From Panorpa germanica (Eukaryota > Arthropoda > Insecta > Mecoptera > Panorpidae), in assembly GCA_963678705.1 (NCBI GenBank), contig OY783208.1, positions 13,327,782-13,391,781 on the forward strand: a DNA stretch of 64,000 nt, read 5' to 3'. Numbering within the stretch: position 1 is the stretch's first letter; each line of letters opens with the position of its first letter. The position numbers and the translations under genes are program-made. The notes under the pieces were generated by a model that made no database searches, was not told the DNA's origin, and saw only the letters and a program-made list of their open reading frames with translations. Positions 54,124 to 64,000 of the stretch are shown one piece after another.

Positions 54124-56042
54124 CCTGCAATAAAGGCCTACCTCAAGGATCTATTCTTAGTCCACTTTTATACACAATATATTCTAAAGACATTTCTAAA
54201 TTAAAAGACGATCACACATTTATTTTACAATTTGCAGATGATATTGTTTTATATAGTATTGGCCCATCCATAGAATGTTTAAGGAAGAGAATTAACAAGA
54301 AATTATGCAAATTAAGAGATATATTAGACAAAATTGAATTAGAAATCTCAGTAGAAAAATCTCAAGCTGTCATTTTTACTAGACACAAAATTATATCAAG
54401 TCCGAGGATAATATATAATAACAAAAATATTATTATATCTAATAGAGCAAAATTTTTAGGTATTTGGTTTGATTGTAAATCTACTTGGAGCTTTGAAATT
54501 GATAAAATTATAGTTAAATGCAACAGAGGAATAAATGTTTTAAGAAGTCTAGCAGGAAGTAAATTGGGAGCTCATCCTATCTCTTTACTACAAATTTATC
54601 AAGCAATTATAAGTTCACATTTAGACTATTCAAGTATATTAATTAGTACAGCTTCCAAATCAAGATTATTAAAATTGAATAGAATACAATACAGAAGCTT
54701 AAGAATCGCTTTAGGTTGCATGACTTCAACTCCAACTCATATACTTCAAGCTAAATCTAATATAGCTCCATTACAATTTAGAAACCAACTGCTTAGTGAT
54801 AAATTTTATGTTAAATGTGAAACATTATCGAAATTCCAAATTATTGATAAAATTAAATTATTAACTACATATATTCAAAACTCTTCTTACTGGATCAAAA
54901 AGAATAAACCTATTTTAATAAATAGTTACATGAAATTAAAGGATCTAAATATACAAAGAAATTCGAAATCGCCTATATACTCTATTCCTTTTGAATCATT
55001 AATTAAACCTATGGATATATATATTAACACAAAATTATTGTCAAAATCTTTTAATAATGCGATAAATAATGCATCAATTTAATATAAATTTTACAAAAAT
55101 AATATATACAGATGCATCCATTGATTTAGAAAGAAATGAAGCAGGATTTGCTATATATGAACAGATAAATTTAAGATATTATAAATATAAATTAAATAAC
55201 AAAGTTTGCTCTTTCACTGGAGAAAAATTAGCATTATTAAAAGCATTGGAAATTAATGAAAATAGCAACAACAATAAAATTATAATATTAACGGATTCTT
55301 TGAGTGTTTTAAAAAATTTAAATTCAAATGATAACAAATCAAATAATAATATTTTAACATGCAAAATTAAGGAGATAAATTTCAATATAATAAATAGGAA
55401 TAATATCATAAAATTTATGTGGATACCAGGACATTGTGGAATAAAAGGAAACGAAATTGCGGATAAATTGGCAAAGGAATCAATAAATTTGGAAATTGAG
55501 ATGAGAGTGAAATTACCTTCATATGAAATTTTTAATATAATAAAAAAATTTAATTTCAATTTAAGAAACACAGATTTCATTAACAAAAGTCAGTTAAAAG
55601 GAAGAGATTATTATATGTTGCATCCAAATTTAAGTAAGAAGAGATGGTTTAGAAATGAGTCCCGCAAAATTATATCAACTATAATCAGAATCAAAAGTAA
55701 TCATTGCAAAACTCCAGCTCATCTGTACAAAATTAATATTAAATCTGACGATAGATGTCAATGTGGTGAAGAAGGAACTTTGGATCATATTATATTTGAA
55801 TGCATAAATTATAGTTTAGAAAGATCAAAATTGAATAGTGGTATATTAGATGTGATTAAAACTTTTCCTGTTAATACTAAATTTTTGTTAAGTGATTCAA
55901 AATTAATTAGTGAATTATTGAAATATTTAGAAATGTGTAAAATTGAATTATAAATTATAAAAGATGTTAAAAAATTATTTGATAGTGGCTATGACGAAAG
56001 AAAGTCAAGGCAAAGAAGAAAATAAATATAAAAAAAAAAAAA
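54124..56042 (+). mobile_element. 5'-truncated I-type LINE inside the copia LTR
   Basis: The copia 3' LTR is split with target duplicate TACAGTA (54117-54123, 56043-56049). The element runs from an RT motif (LPQGSILSPLLY) to an A-rich tail. Confidence 0.9.
54129..55953 (+). pseudogene. LINE ORF2 (RT and RNase H), frame-shifted
   Basis: Open from 54129 to the stop at 55080, then re-entered from 55069 in another frame to 55953: a one-base shift in the linker. Visible domains: RT motifs LPQGSILSP, FADDIVLY (near 54232), AKFLGIWFD; RNase H with YTDAS (near 55110), ..GEKLALLKAL.., LTDSLSVL, and GHCGIKGNEIADKLAKES (near 55430); and a final CQCGEEGTLDHIIFEC zinc motif (CCHC type). RT followed by RNase H places it in the I/Outcast/Loner group of LINEs. 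Confidence 0.85.
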
Positions 56043-56155
56043 TACAGTATTACAGAGTACAGTATTACCTACAGTATTACCGAGTGTAAAAAGAAAGATA
56101 GAAGAGTAGTAGTGTCAATCCCGAGAGGGCGCTAAATTTAAATCCAACACTCCCT

Positions 56156-57359
56156 CTAAATTTAGACATTCTAACAACAAATCATAATTAATTGATTGTC
56201 AAAAAACATGAAAATATTAATCAAGTTATACTACAAGATATTCTAACATATCACTTAACAAAAGAGTTGTACTTAAACATACCAAGTTTAGATCTTAAGA
56301 GTTGGAATCTTTTGACAATGCTTTAGTTAATATATCTGCATATTGATCAGCAGTGCTTACAGATTTAAGATCTATAATTTTTTGAGAATATTTTTCTTTT
56401 ATGAAGTGATACTTAATATCAATATGTTTACATCTTTTATACTTGATTACACTGATGGCACTTTGATTGTCCAAATGTAAACACATAATGTCTTGTTTAT
56501 ATTCACCAATATCACATAACACTTGCTTTATCCACATAGCTTCTTTTGTTGCAGCACAGGCTGCCATAAATTCAGCTTCTGTTGTTGACAGAGCAACCGT
56601 CTGTTGACGTTGGCTGGACCATGTCACAGCAGCACCATTCTTTATGAAGACGTAGCCAGTAACTGAGCGTCTTGTATCAATATCATTTGCATAATCAGCA
56701 TCACTATAACCAGTAACAGCTGGTGGCTCTGATGTTGATGAGTAGTTTAGGCCATAATCTTTAGTATCTTTCAGGTACTTGAAGATCTTTGTGACAGCAT
56801 TCCAGTGTGATTTGTTATATCAACTTAAAAATCGACTCACCAGGCTTACGGCAAACATAATTTCTGGTCGACTGACTGTAGCCAGATGCATGAGAGAACC
56901 CACAGCTTCTCTGTATGGATAGCTTTTCTCTGGTTCTCCATCTTCCTTTTGTAGCTTGACATGGGGGTCCACTGGAACAGTGTTCGGGTTAGCATCAGTC
57001 ATGTTAAACTTCTCTAACAGTTGTTCAACATACTTGGTCTGGTGTATAAAAATACCGTTGCTAAATATCTCAATTTGCATGCCCACAAAATTACTGGTGT
57101 TAGGTAAGTATTCACTGTCAGATGTTGATCTGTTTCCTTTTTCTGTCTCATATGAACTTTCTGAATTTGTGTCATTGTCAATCAAGCTGTCCTCTTCCGT
57201 TTTTGCTTTTTCTCTTACATCTTCTTTTTTTGTATTTATTTTGTCATTTTCAGTTTCTGTCTCATACAATTTTACCGAAACAAAGTCTCTCTTCACTGAG
57301 GATTCAAGTAATGTGAATCTGTATCCTTTTGTATGGTCGCAGTATCCGATGAAAATCAT
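56156..57359 (-). pseudogene. copia pol C-terminal part with RT palm deleted
   Basis: Read on the minus strand: after the integrase end (stop TGA at 57384-57386), RT entry sequence KAHRMIFIGYCDHTKGYRF is followed by an acidic Ser/Thr/Glu stretch. It then jumps to FVGMQIEIFSNGIFIHQTKY, so the palm with YxDD is absent. It continues through the RT thumb and connection, a stop near 56820, and RNase H (STTEAEFMAACAATKEA near 56580; HLDNQSA near 56480; KHIDIKYHFIKE near 56420) to 56295. The element cannot reverse-transcribe itself. Confidence 0.8.
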
Positions 57360-57383
57360 TCTGTGAGCCTTTGAGTCCCATTT

Positions 57384-59241
57384 TCAGCGCTTTTCTTTAG
57401 GTAGATGAACCATTGCCTCGCAGCCAAATATACGCATATGATTAACATTTAGTTTGCGTCCAGACCACATTTCCATAGGAGTCTTGAAAGCTAAGGATCT
57501 GGTTAGGGAACGATTGATGATGTAAGCAGCAGTGTGTATTGCATCTGCCCAATACAACTTCGGCAGACCAGCGTTGAGTAGCATGCACTTCGCTTTTTCA
57601 ACCAGTGTCCGATTCATGCGTTCCGCAGTCCCATTCTGTTCAGGCGTGTATGGTGTGGTGGTTTGATGGATGACTCCGGCACCTTTCAGGTAATCAGAGA
57701 AGGCTTTGTTATCGTATTCAAGTCCGTTGTCTGTACGAAGAACCTTTATACGAGCATCCAATTGATTTTCAACTTCTTGCTTAAATTCTTTGAATTTACT
57801 GAGCACTTCAGACTTGTTGTGAAGAAAGTATACTAAAATCTTCTTGGAATATTCATCTAGGAAGGTTAAAAAATATCTGCTCCCACCGAGAGACTGGGTT
57901 TCCATTGGTCCACATACGTCAGAATGAACCAGTTCTAGAGGTTTGGTGACTCTTAATCCATCTCTTTTAAAAGGTAACCGTGTCTGCTTTCCTTCTTTAC
58001 AAGTTATGCATGTCAGATGTTCTGTTTTTCCTGAGAAAGTTAAATGTTCTGTGTTATCAGACAATTTTTTCAAAATTTGGAAATTAAGATGTCCCATCCT
58101 CTGGTGCCAGCAAAAAGCATCTTGTTCATGTTCAACACTGGACATGTGCGCAAGGCTTTCAGGCATGTTCAGCCGGTACATGTTATTTACAATGCTCGCA
58201 GTTGCTATTATTTGATTCTTGCTGTTCATGATCACACAGCCTGAGGTATCAAATTTCACTTGGCCTCCATTTTTAATAATTTGGCTTACAGATATCAGAT
58301 TAGTTGCCAATTCAGGAACATATAAGACATTTGTGAACAGAATCTTATTCTCTTGCCCTTTTTGGTCATAAATATTTAAGCTGACATCTCCTGAGCTTTG
58401 CACAGATAACACTTTGTTATCAGCAACACGAATGTTCTTTGTTATAGGGGTAGATTTCTTTACAATTATATTCTTGGTCTTAGTCATATGTGCCGAAGCA
58501 CCGGAGTTTATGTACCAAGCATCATCATAGTGGGATGATGCAACAAACACAGCAGCATAAGAAGAGCTAGGTTTCTGAGTCTTGTTCATGGGTTTGTATT
58601 TGTTGCATTCAGAGCGTTTATGTCCATATGGTTTGCAGGAATAACATCTCGGACCCTTGTAGAACTTCTTGTTTACAGAGTTGTTATGAAACTTCTTGTT
58701 GACAGCAAAAACCGTTGCGTTTTTGTCTGAATTTCTAACATCTTGCAATAGTTTTGCTTTAACACTGTCTGCAGTTATTTTTGTGCCAGAGCTTTCGATC
58801 GCAATAATCATTGGTTGATATGATTCGGGCATACCGGAGAGCAGCAACGTCCCGAGCCACTCGTCGTCCACTTTAAAGCCAATGTTGCGCAGCTTGTGAG
58901 CTGTTGACATAATTTTGCTCACATACTCTTCTATATTTTGACATCCACTGAGCGATGTGTTACATAAATCACGCAGCAGACCAACTCGGCCAATTTGTCC
59001 CAAACTCCTTTGGTCGTGTTTTCCTCTTGGATATAAACGTAATTGATCGGATCAACCAGAAAAATTATCTTTGTTTTCGCTTTTGTATCACGTTTTGAAT
59101 CTGCGGGTGACGCCGGGTTAACCTTAATGCAATCCCATAGTTCTTCGTGTTGTAGGTATGTTTTCACTGCGAATTGCCAAGTCGAATAGTTTTCACGGCC
59201 GGTTACCTTCTCGATTAATGCCAGTAAATTATTCGATGCCA
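57384..59241 (-). pseudogene. copia gag, protease and integrase
   Basis: From ATG 59241: Gag (WQFAVKTYL.., ending frame 1 near GVWDKL), a one-base frameshift around 59000, then a continuous frame 59003-57384. It contains a CCHC knuckle (CYSCKPYGHKRSEC), a protease motif WYINSGASAHM (the family has D in place of N; AAC at 58506-58508) and the integrase GAG-pre domain with HRMGHLN and CxxC. The catalytic motifs are HSDVCGP, RTDNGLEY and NGTAERMNRTL, with all three acidic residues intact. Protease active-site Asp to Asn is inactivating. Confidence 0.85.
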
Positions 59242-59394
59242 TTTTTATTCGTTGAGAACACTTTAAACACAAAGAAGAACAGAAACAGTTTCAACAGCCA
59301 CGTTTTTTTTAAGGTTATGTTCACCACTAAAAGTCTTTATTACTTTTCGAAAGACACTCACTAAACGTCTCTGGGTTTACCTGGGCCCATAACC

Positions 59395-59606
59395 TGTTAT
59401 ATTTATCAGAAATAAACTAATATTTTATATTAATCAGGTTTATTTTATTAACTAAATGTACACTTGCATTTAGATGTCACAGAGTATAGAATTACATAGC
59501 ACAGTATAACAGAGTACAGTATTACCTACAGTATTATCGAGTGTAAAAAGAAAGATAGAAGAGTAGTAGTGTCAATCCCGAAAGGGCGCTAAATTTAAAT
59601 CCAACA
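59395..59606 (-). repeat. 5' LTR of the copia element
   Basis: Intact 212-bp LTR, showing the pre-insertion state of the LINE-split 3' LTR at 54012-56149. Confidence 0.9.
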
Positions 59607-59651
59607 ATAAGTTATGGATTGTTTATTATAATTTATTGTTAGTAAATAAAA

Positions 59652-60735
59652 ATGTTTAACTTATATATTATATTATTTATATTCTCAGTTAATTTAATAG
59701 GATTTACAATTAGTGGTGATCTAGATATAGATCCAAATGGTTATATAGCTTATTGTCCGTGTATGGGTAAGTTGTCAATGAATTAAAAGTTAGGTTATAT
59801 GAAGCTAAAAAACACGATATTTAATAAATTAAATTGCAGGACGTTTCGGAAGTCAAGCAGATCATTTTTTGAGGTCTCTTGGTTTCGCTTATAATTTAAA
59901 CAGAACCCTTATCCTTCCACCATGGGTAGAATATCGTTTCGGCGAACTAAAGTCAACTCAAATTCCGTTTGACACGTATTTTAAAATCGAACCCTTAAGG
60001 GAATATCATCGGGTTATAACAATGGAACAATTTATGAGCGATTTAGCCCCTAAAATTTGGCCGGACGAAAACAGGACTGCGTTTTGTTACATGTCCAGAA
60101 CCGGCAAAGATTCAAACGTTGGTTGCAATGCAAAGGAAGGGAATCCTTTTGGTCCTTTCTGGGACACTTTCAACATCAATTTCAGCAGCTCTGAATTTTA
60201 CAGCCCCCTGCATTATGACACTTACAACAACGACATAAAATCGAAGTGGAATTCGAAATATCCTGATCACAAATGGCCGGTTCTAGCTTTTACAGGTAAG
60301 TCAATGAGATGTTCGTGCTCGTGGACGTGCTTGTGTTGTTGCCACCTTCTAAACCTGTGTTTTGTTCTTTTAGGGGCCCCAGCAAGCTTCCCAGTGCAGC
60401 TGGAGTACCGTAATTTACACAAATACCTAAAATGGAGCTATTTTGTGCTCGAGAAGGCTCGCAGATTTATAAAAACAAATCTACCGAAAGCTTCCTTCAT
60501 CGGAATTCATCTGAGGAATGGCATGGACTGGGTTCGGGCCTGCGATCACATAAAGCAGACCCCCAATATGTTCTCAGCGCCCCAATGCCTTGGATATCGC
60601 AACGAGAGGGGCGTAGCCACCACAGAAATGTGTCTACCATCAAAGAAGAGCGTCAAGTCCATTTTTGTAGGGTCCGATAGCAACCACATGCTGCAGGAGT
60701 TGAACTCTGCGTTGAAGAGAGCTAGAAAGTCCTGA
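59652..60735 (+). CDS. POFUT1: Protein O-fucosyltransferase 1 (POFUT1), C-terminally truncated
   Basis: Exons 59652-59766, 59840-60295 and 60374-60735 join in phase (GT/AG sites seen) to 310 codons. The enzyme transfers fucose from GDP-fucose to Ser/Thr in EGF repeats of Notch and other proteins in the ER. Seen: N-terminal signal peptide (residues 1-19), the start of the GT-B fold [31 protein letters not shown], and in exon 3 [16 protein letters not shown] (whose Arg contacts GDP) and [15 protein letters not shown]. The family is about 380-400 residues; here a stop comes after RARKS, losing the last 80 or so residues, including the usual ER-retention C-terminus. A decayed continuation is seen to 60905. 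Confidence 0.88.
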
Positions 60736-60905
60736 TCCTTATGTCGAACTGGCGATTGGGGCGATTGGGGCGATTATGGGGCTCGCAAATCATTTTATTG
60801 GGAATTGTTAAAAGGGATCGAGATTCTAGTGGTTGTGGTTGGTCCTCTTCGTTTTGGGGCCACCCCACCGAGAAGTCCAAAGAAACAAACTGAAGTTGTG
60901 ACACG
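60736..60905 (+). pseudogene. Decayed 3' third of POFUT1
   Basis: Frame-shifted but recognisable pieces follow the stop: PDPYVELAI, then a GCGATTGGG tandem duplication, LANHFIGNC, a loss of the expected VSSFSAFV-type block with another frame change, KRDRDSSG and WSSSFWG. At least three independent lesions. Confidence 0.75.
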
Positions 60906-61095
60906 AGTTTTAGAAGTCTGATCTTAGAGACCCGGCGTTGCCCGTGTGTGTTCAATTTAGTTAATAAGGGTCGTAACAATTACCGTTATCTACAAATTAC
61001 TGATAAGGAGGCGTAATGAAATAACTTTATCTTCAATAAAAGTAACACGTGCTGCTAATGTCTAAGCAAAATATTCGTTTAAAGATATTATTAAT

Positions 61096-61140
61096 ACTAG
61101 CTTTTACCCCCGTCGCAAGCGACGTCTGTTTAAATTGAAA
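61096..61140 (-). mobile_element. Helitron-like 3' terminus, second copy
   Basis: Reverse complement of 40500-40545 (CTAGCTTTTACCCCCGTCGC with the hairpin GTCGC-TT-GCGAC next to it). Confidence 0.6.
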
Positions 61141-61299
61141 TAATAAATAAACTCGTCCTAAAGTCCTGTACAGAGTTAAAGATTTCATAAAGTTATCGGC
61201 TGAGGGTGGCTATAAATTGGCCAGGTACTGTACAGGTGTAATTTAACTCATGCACTCAATACATTTATTCTCCATATGATATTTCTATGCATATAATTA

Positions 61300-61705
61300 T
61301 AATTTAAGGTCCGATGCCAAACACCCAAGAGTCTCCTGTGGCAATAAATGAGGTAGCATCAGTGGCGTAGCTAGGTATCAAGCTCAGGAGGGCCTCCGAT
61401 CCTGACCAGCAAGCCTAGCTAAAAATTCTCCGCATTTATTAACTCCAACATTAACAACGCAAACAGAAGCTCATATTAGAACAAGAAATTAAATTAAACG
61501 CACTTTTGGAATTTAGAAGAGAAGATTCCCATGCCTTTCAATGGGGCTTCAATAGATGCCAACTAAAAACATCAATGGCTATTATTGTGGAATCCCCTGT
61601 GCTGCACTATATTGCAATTGATGAAGATAAGGAGTTTGTTTATTCAAATCTTCAAAACGAAATACAAAACGTAGAAGATTACCATCAGATAATGATGTAA
61701 TTATT
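61300..61705 (+). other. TE-like sequence with a short unidentified ORF
   Basis: GTGGCGTAGCTAGG (near 61361) resembles a motif frequent in insect DNA-transposon repeats. A 64-codon ORF at 61506-61700 is Glu/Asn-rich and not recognised. Confidence 0.35.
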
Positions 61706-61849
61706 GCTTGTTACAAATAAAACATATGTATTAATATAATATAAACATTGATATTTATTTTAGGTATACATATACTTAAATCAAATAGGTGAAAACTCAA
61801 GTATAAATTAAAGAATAATTATGTATATAATTGTTTTTTTCACATATAA

Positions 61850-63869
61850 TTATGTGTTTTAATTTGTTTCTCCAGCTTGTTTATGGTTTTGTTGCAATTT
61901 ACTCTTTACTCCAATTCTGTTATCTCCATTTGTTTATTAATTAATATTTCGCTCTGCTCCAGTTTTTTAAGTTTATGCTCTTTTTCGGAGTTAAGTATTA
62001 TTATTTTATTATTTAATTGGTTTGTGTCCTCATTTTTTAGTGGTCGATTTTTCAATTGTTGATTGAAATTGATGTTAATAAATGTGTATTGGCTTTGTCT
62101 ATTTTTATTAAATATCTAAATGTTGACGGAGATATAGCAATTAAAAGTTTGAATTGTAGTTTTAGCGCTAGAAATGGTCGGCCATATTTGTATGACGTGA
62201 AATGCATTTTAACTTCAGTTATTTGTTGATTCGTTGTGATGTTTTGTAGCTGTTGGTAGTCGAAATAATCAAGTCAAATCAAAGAATAATAAGTTTTTAT
62301 TTTATTTAACCCTGCTAAGGCAGACATAATATTGAAATTTTATTGTTCCTTGGAATAGCTGTAAATAATATTTGATATTTTAATATATAAATACATATAG
62401 CAAAGATTTATGAGCTGTAAGGTTGGCAGCGGTTGTGATGTCACATGCAGTTGGAATGTGTACAACGATGAATCCATTTAATAATTAAAGAGACAAAATG
62501 ACTTTTTGAATTGTTAATATCTCCTAACATATAAGGAGTTCTAGTAACCCACTTTATCAATATGTGATACACTTTTATAGAAATTAAGACATAGGACACA
62601 ACCCCATTTTTAAATAATAAAGAACTAAAGTGTTTGGAAAGTTTTGTCCCTTTAATTATCCTGGTTCTATTTAAAACAAATCACATTTGAGATCCTGATA
62701 GTTAACTATATCATGTACATGTAAAATACATTTCTAGAATTTAAGAATGTAGTGTGTCAACGGGTGTATCCCCAACCAATATATAACAAATTTATAGTGG
62801 ACCAAAGCAGATTGGCACTGAACTGAATGGATAAATTTAATAAATATCCAAAAATTGACAAAGATATAGCTATTTAAAGTTTGAATTTCGTTTTACTGAC
62901 GTCACGAACTGAATAGAATATAATAAGTAGTGTTATTTATTTCAAAATCATTGGATATTTGAGGGATTCATTTTTACTTATATATTTCAATACAATCCAT
63001 TTCTTATTATATATTTATAATATTTAATTTATATTTAAAATAATATTCAAGATGGCGGCTTTACTTAACTCTTTCTATGGAAAGCGCGCGTTATATGAAT
63101 ATTATTTTAGTAAATACATAAATTTGTAATAAAAAGATAAGAGAGAGAGAGATTTTCCATTTTTCTTCAACTATTTAAGGCAAATTTTCCTTTCTTTAAT
63201 TTTAGTTTAAATTTTTTTTTATAAGCTCATTTGGGTCAAAACTTTGCAACCGGGTTTTAAATTATAACATCGTTGCAAAGTTTTGTCCCCACCGAGAAAC
63301 AACTTACTAGATGAGCCGCCCAGAAGACAACGCGGTTAAGTACATTGTTTGATATTTTCTGATTTTTGTAAATTTTAACGAAATAAATAAAATTCTTTTA
63401 AATTACCGTCCAGTTCATTACTGAGACATCTACAAATATTTTAGTTTTAAGCATTCCAATTGCATTTATGACTTTTCTGAGTATTGGACCTGGTAAAAGG
63501 TACAACTGCATACACAAACTTCAATTATTCGGAGATGTCCCACTAATGAACTGAAAATAATCTTCCAGGGTTTTAAGAAATTTAATAAATTTTAAATTGT
63601 AGGCATGTTCCCTATTATTTGTGTTCTATATTTACGCTATTAAAATAAGTTAGTAGTCGCCTTTTGGACACCCTGTACTTTTAATAAATGACAAATTAGT
63701 TTTACAAGTGGAATTTTTATTTAATGAAGATGTCGGACTAATTAAATCCACTAATTAATTCCACTGTGTTCTCTCTCTCTCTCTCTTCCTTTCTGTCTCG
63801 TGGTTCCATTCATTTCATTTCCTTCCCTCCCTGTGTGTTTTTGTTTTGCGCGGTTTTGTTTCACGCTGA
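61850..63869 (+). repeat. FREP-linked repeat block, copy 2, with D2 repeat
   Basis: 62025-62130 and 62865-63869 match 43680-44753; 62205-62600 match D2 at 13265-13640; 62670-62830 match 53370-53520. The order is rearranged relative to the copy at 43.7 kb: the first part is followed by a D2 insertion before the rest resumes. Confidence 0.8.
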
Positions 63870-63987
63870 TCATTTTTTTCTGATCAACATCCGCGCTGTT
63901 TTAAGTGTGTACGCGCCAAAGTTGTAAAGCCAGAACATTGTCCTCATATCATACACAGCCGTGTCATGGTACACTGCGATCAAATTG
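63870..63987 (-). CDS. FREP terminal exon (gene continues past the window)
   Basis: An acceptor TTGCAG at the window edge is followed by an exon encoding SNLIAVYHDTAVYDMRTMFWLYNFGAYTLKTARM and a stop. It is open and in the same phase as the other FREP terminal exons. The rest would lie beyond 64000. Confidence 0.75.
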
Positions 63988-64000
63988 CTGCAAGTAAAAC

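Larger units (their letters stand above)
54012..59606 (-). mobile_element. copia-type element, defective, TSD ATAAG
   Basis: LTRs 54012-56149 (split by a LINE) and 59395-59606 (212 bp) begin TGTTGG and end AACA on the coding strand. The 5-bp target duplicate ATAAG is present (54007-54011 and 59607-59611). The primer site GGTTATGGGCCCAG next to the 5' LTR matches the internal initiator-Met tRNA half-molecule used by Drosophila copia. A purine tract AGAGGGAG precedes the 3' LTR. The gag-pol ORF is interrupted by a frameshift, stops and a deletion. Confidence 0.92.

Noticed and set aside
55179-55586. Minus-strand ORF of 135 codons
   Set aside because: Antisense of LINE RNase H coding sequence; low-complexity.
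61506-61700. 64-codon ORF as a host gene
   Set aside because: No domain recognised and it lies among TE-like sequence; kept only as an uncertain feature.
1-64000. CRISPR arrays, operons, bacterial ribosome-binding sites
   Set aside because: The window is eukaryotic (introns, TEs); no regular repeat-spacer array was seen.
1-64000. tRNA or rRNA genes
   Set aside because: No cloverleaf with A and B boxes or rRNA-like sequence was recognised by eye; a tRNA scan would be needed to exclude them.

Overview
This is an AT-rich, intron-containing window from an arthropod genome, most likely an insect. The evidence is errantivirus (insect-retrovirus type) LTR elements, a copia element primed by an initiator-Met tRNA fragment, mariner, jockey, PIF/Harbinger and P-element-like sequences, plus host genes with short introns. 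The order cannot be fixed from the sequence. Most of the window is transposable-element (TE) DNA and host genes are few: a short J-domain ORF at 11.5 kb, a cluster of fibrinogen-related protein (FREP) genes and exons at 31-32, 44.7-49.2, 52.4 and 63.9 kb, and a protein O-fucosyltransferase 1 (POFUT1) gene at 59.7 kb.

Layout. 1-10.3 kb: an old errantivirus copy (A) split by a nested insertion of a second errantivirus (B, 1894-8671, TSD TACA), which itself carries a 5'-truncated non-LTR element (TSD ATACTAAACGAA). 10.3-15.8 kb: the J-domain ORF, dispersed repeats and two short tandem arrays. 15.8-23.9 kb: a complete errantivirus (C, minus strand) of the same family as A. Its LTRs look identical, it has a 4-bp TSD (ATAT), and gag, pol and env are open. 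A -1 frameshift heptamer joins gag to pol, and a leader exon supplies the start of env in the matching splice phase. 23.9-30.2 kb: mariner, BEL/Pao and jockey debris. 31-33 kb: FREP exons on the plus strand and jockey remnants. 33.6-43 kb: a nest of Harbinger, P-element-like, MITE, Helitron-end and LINE insertions. 43.5-64 kb: a minus-strand FREP cluster inside long repeated blocks, a mariner with a full-length ORF but a lost catalytic residue, a copia element with a LINE inside one LTR, and POFUT1 with a decayed 3' end.

How parts relate. The nesting gives a relative chronology: A is older than B and B is older than the LINE inside it, while C looks recent. The 44.7-49.2 kb FREP gene (signal peptide, two sushi modules, fibrinogen domain, 9 exons with consistent splice phases) carries two frameshifts and one stop. 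POFUT1 keeps its N-terminal two-thirds but its 3' third has several lesions. Both are decaying copies or contain assembly errors. The most notable biology is element C: a structurally complete endogenous retrovirus whose leader appears to use one short ORF twice, as an upstream ORF in unspliced RNA and as the start of the Env signal peptide after splicing, with a triplicated covarying hairpin lying between the splice donor and gag.
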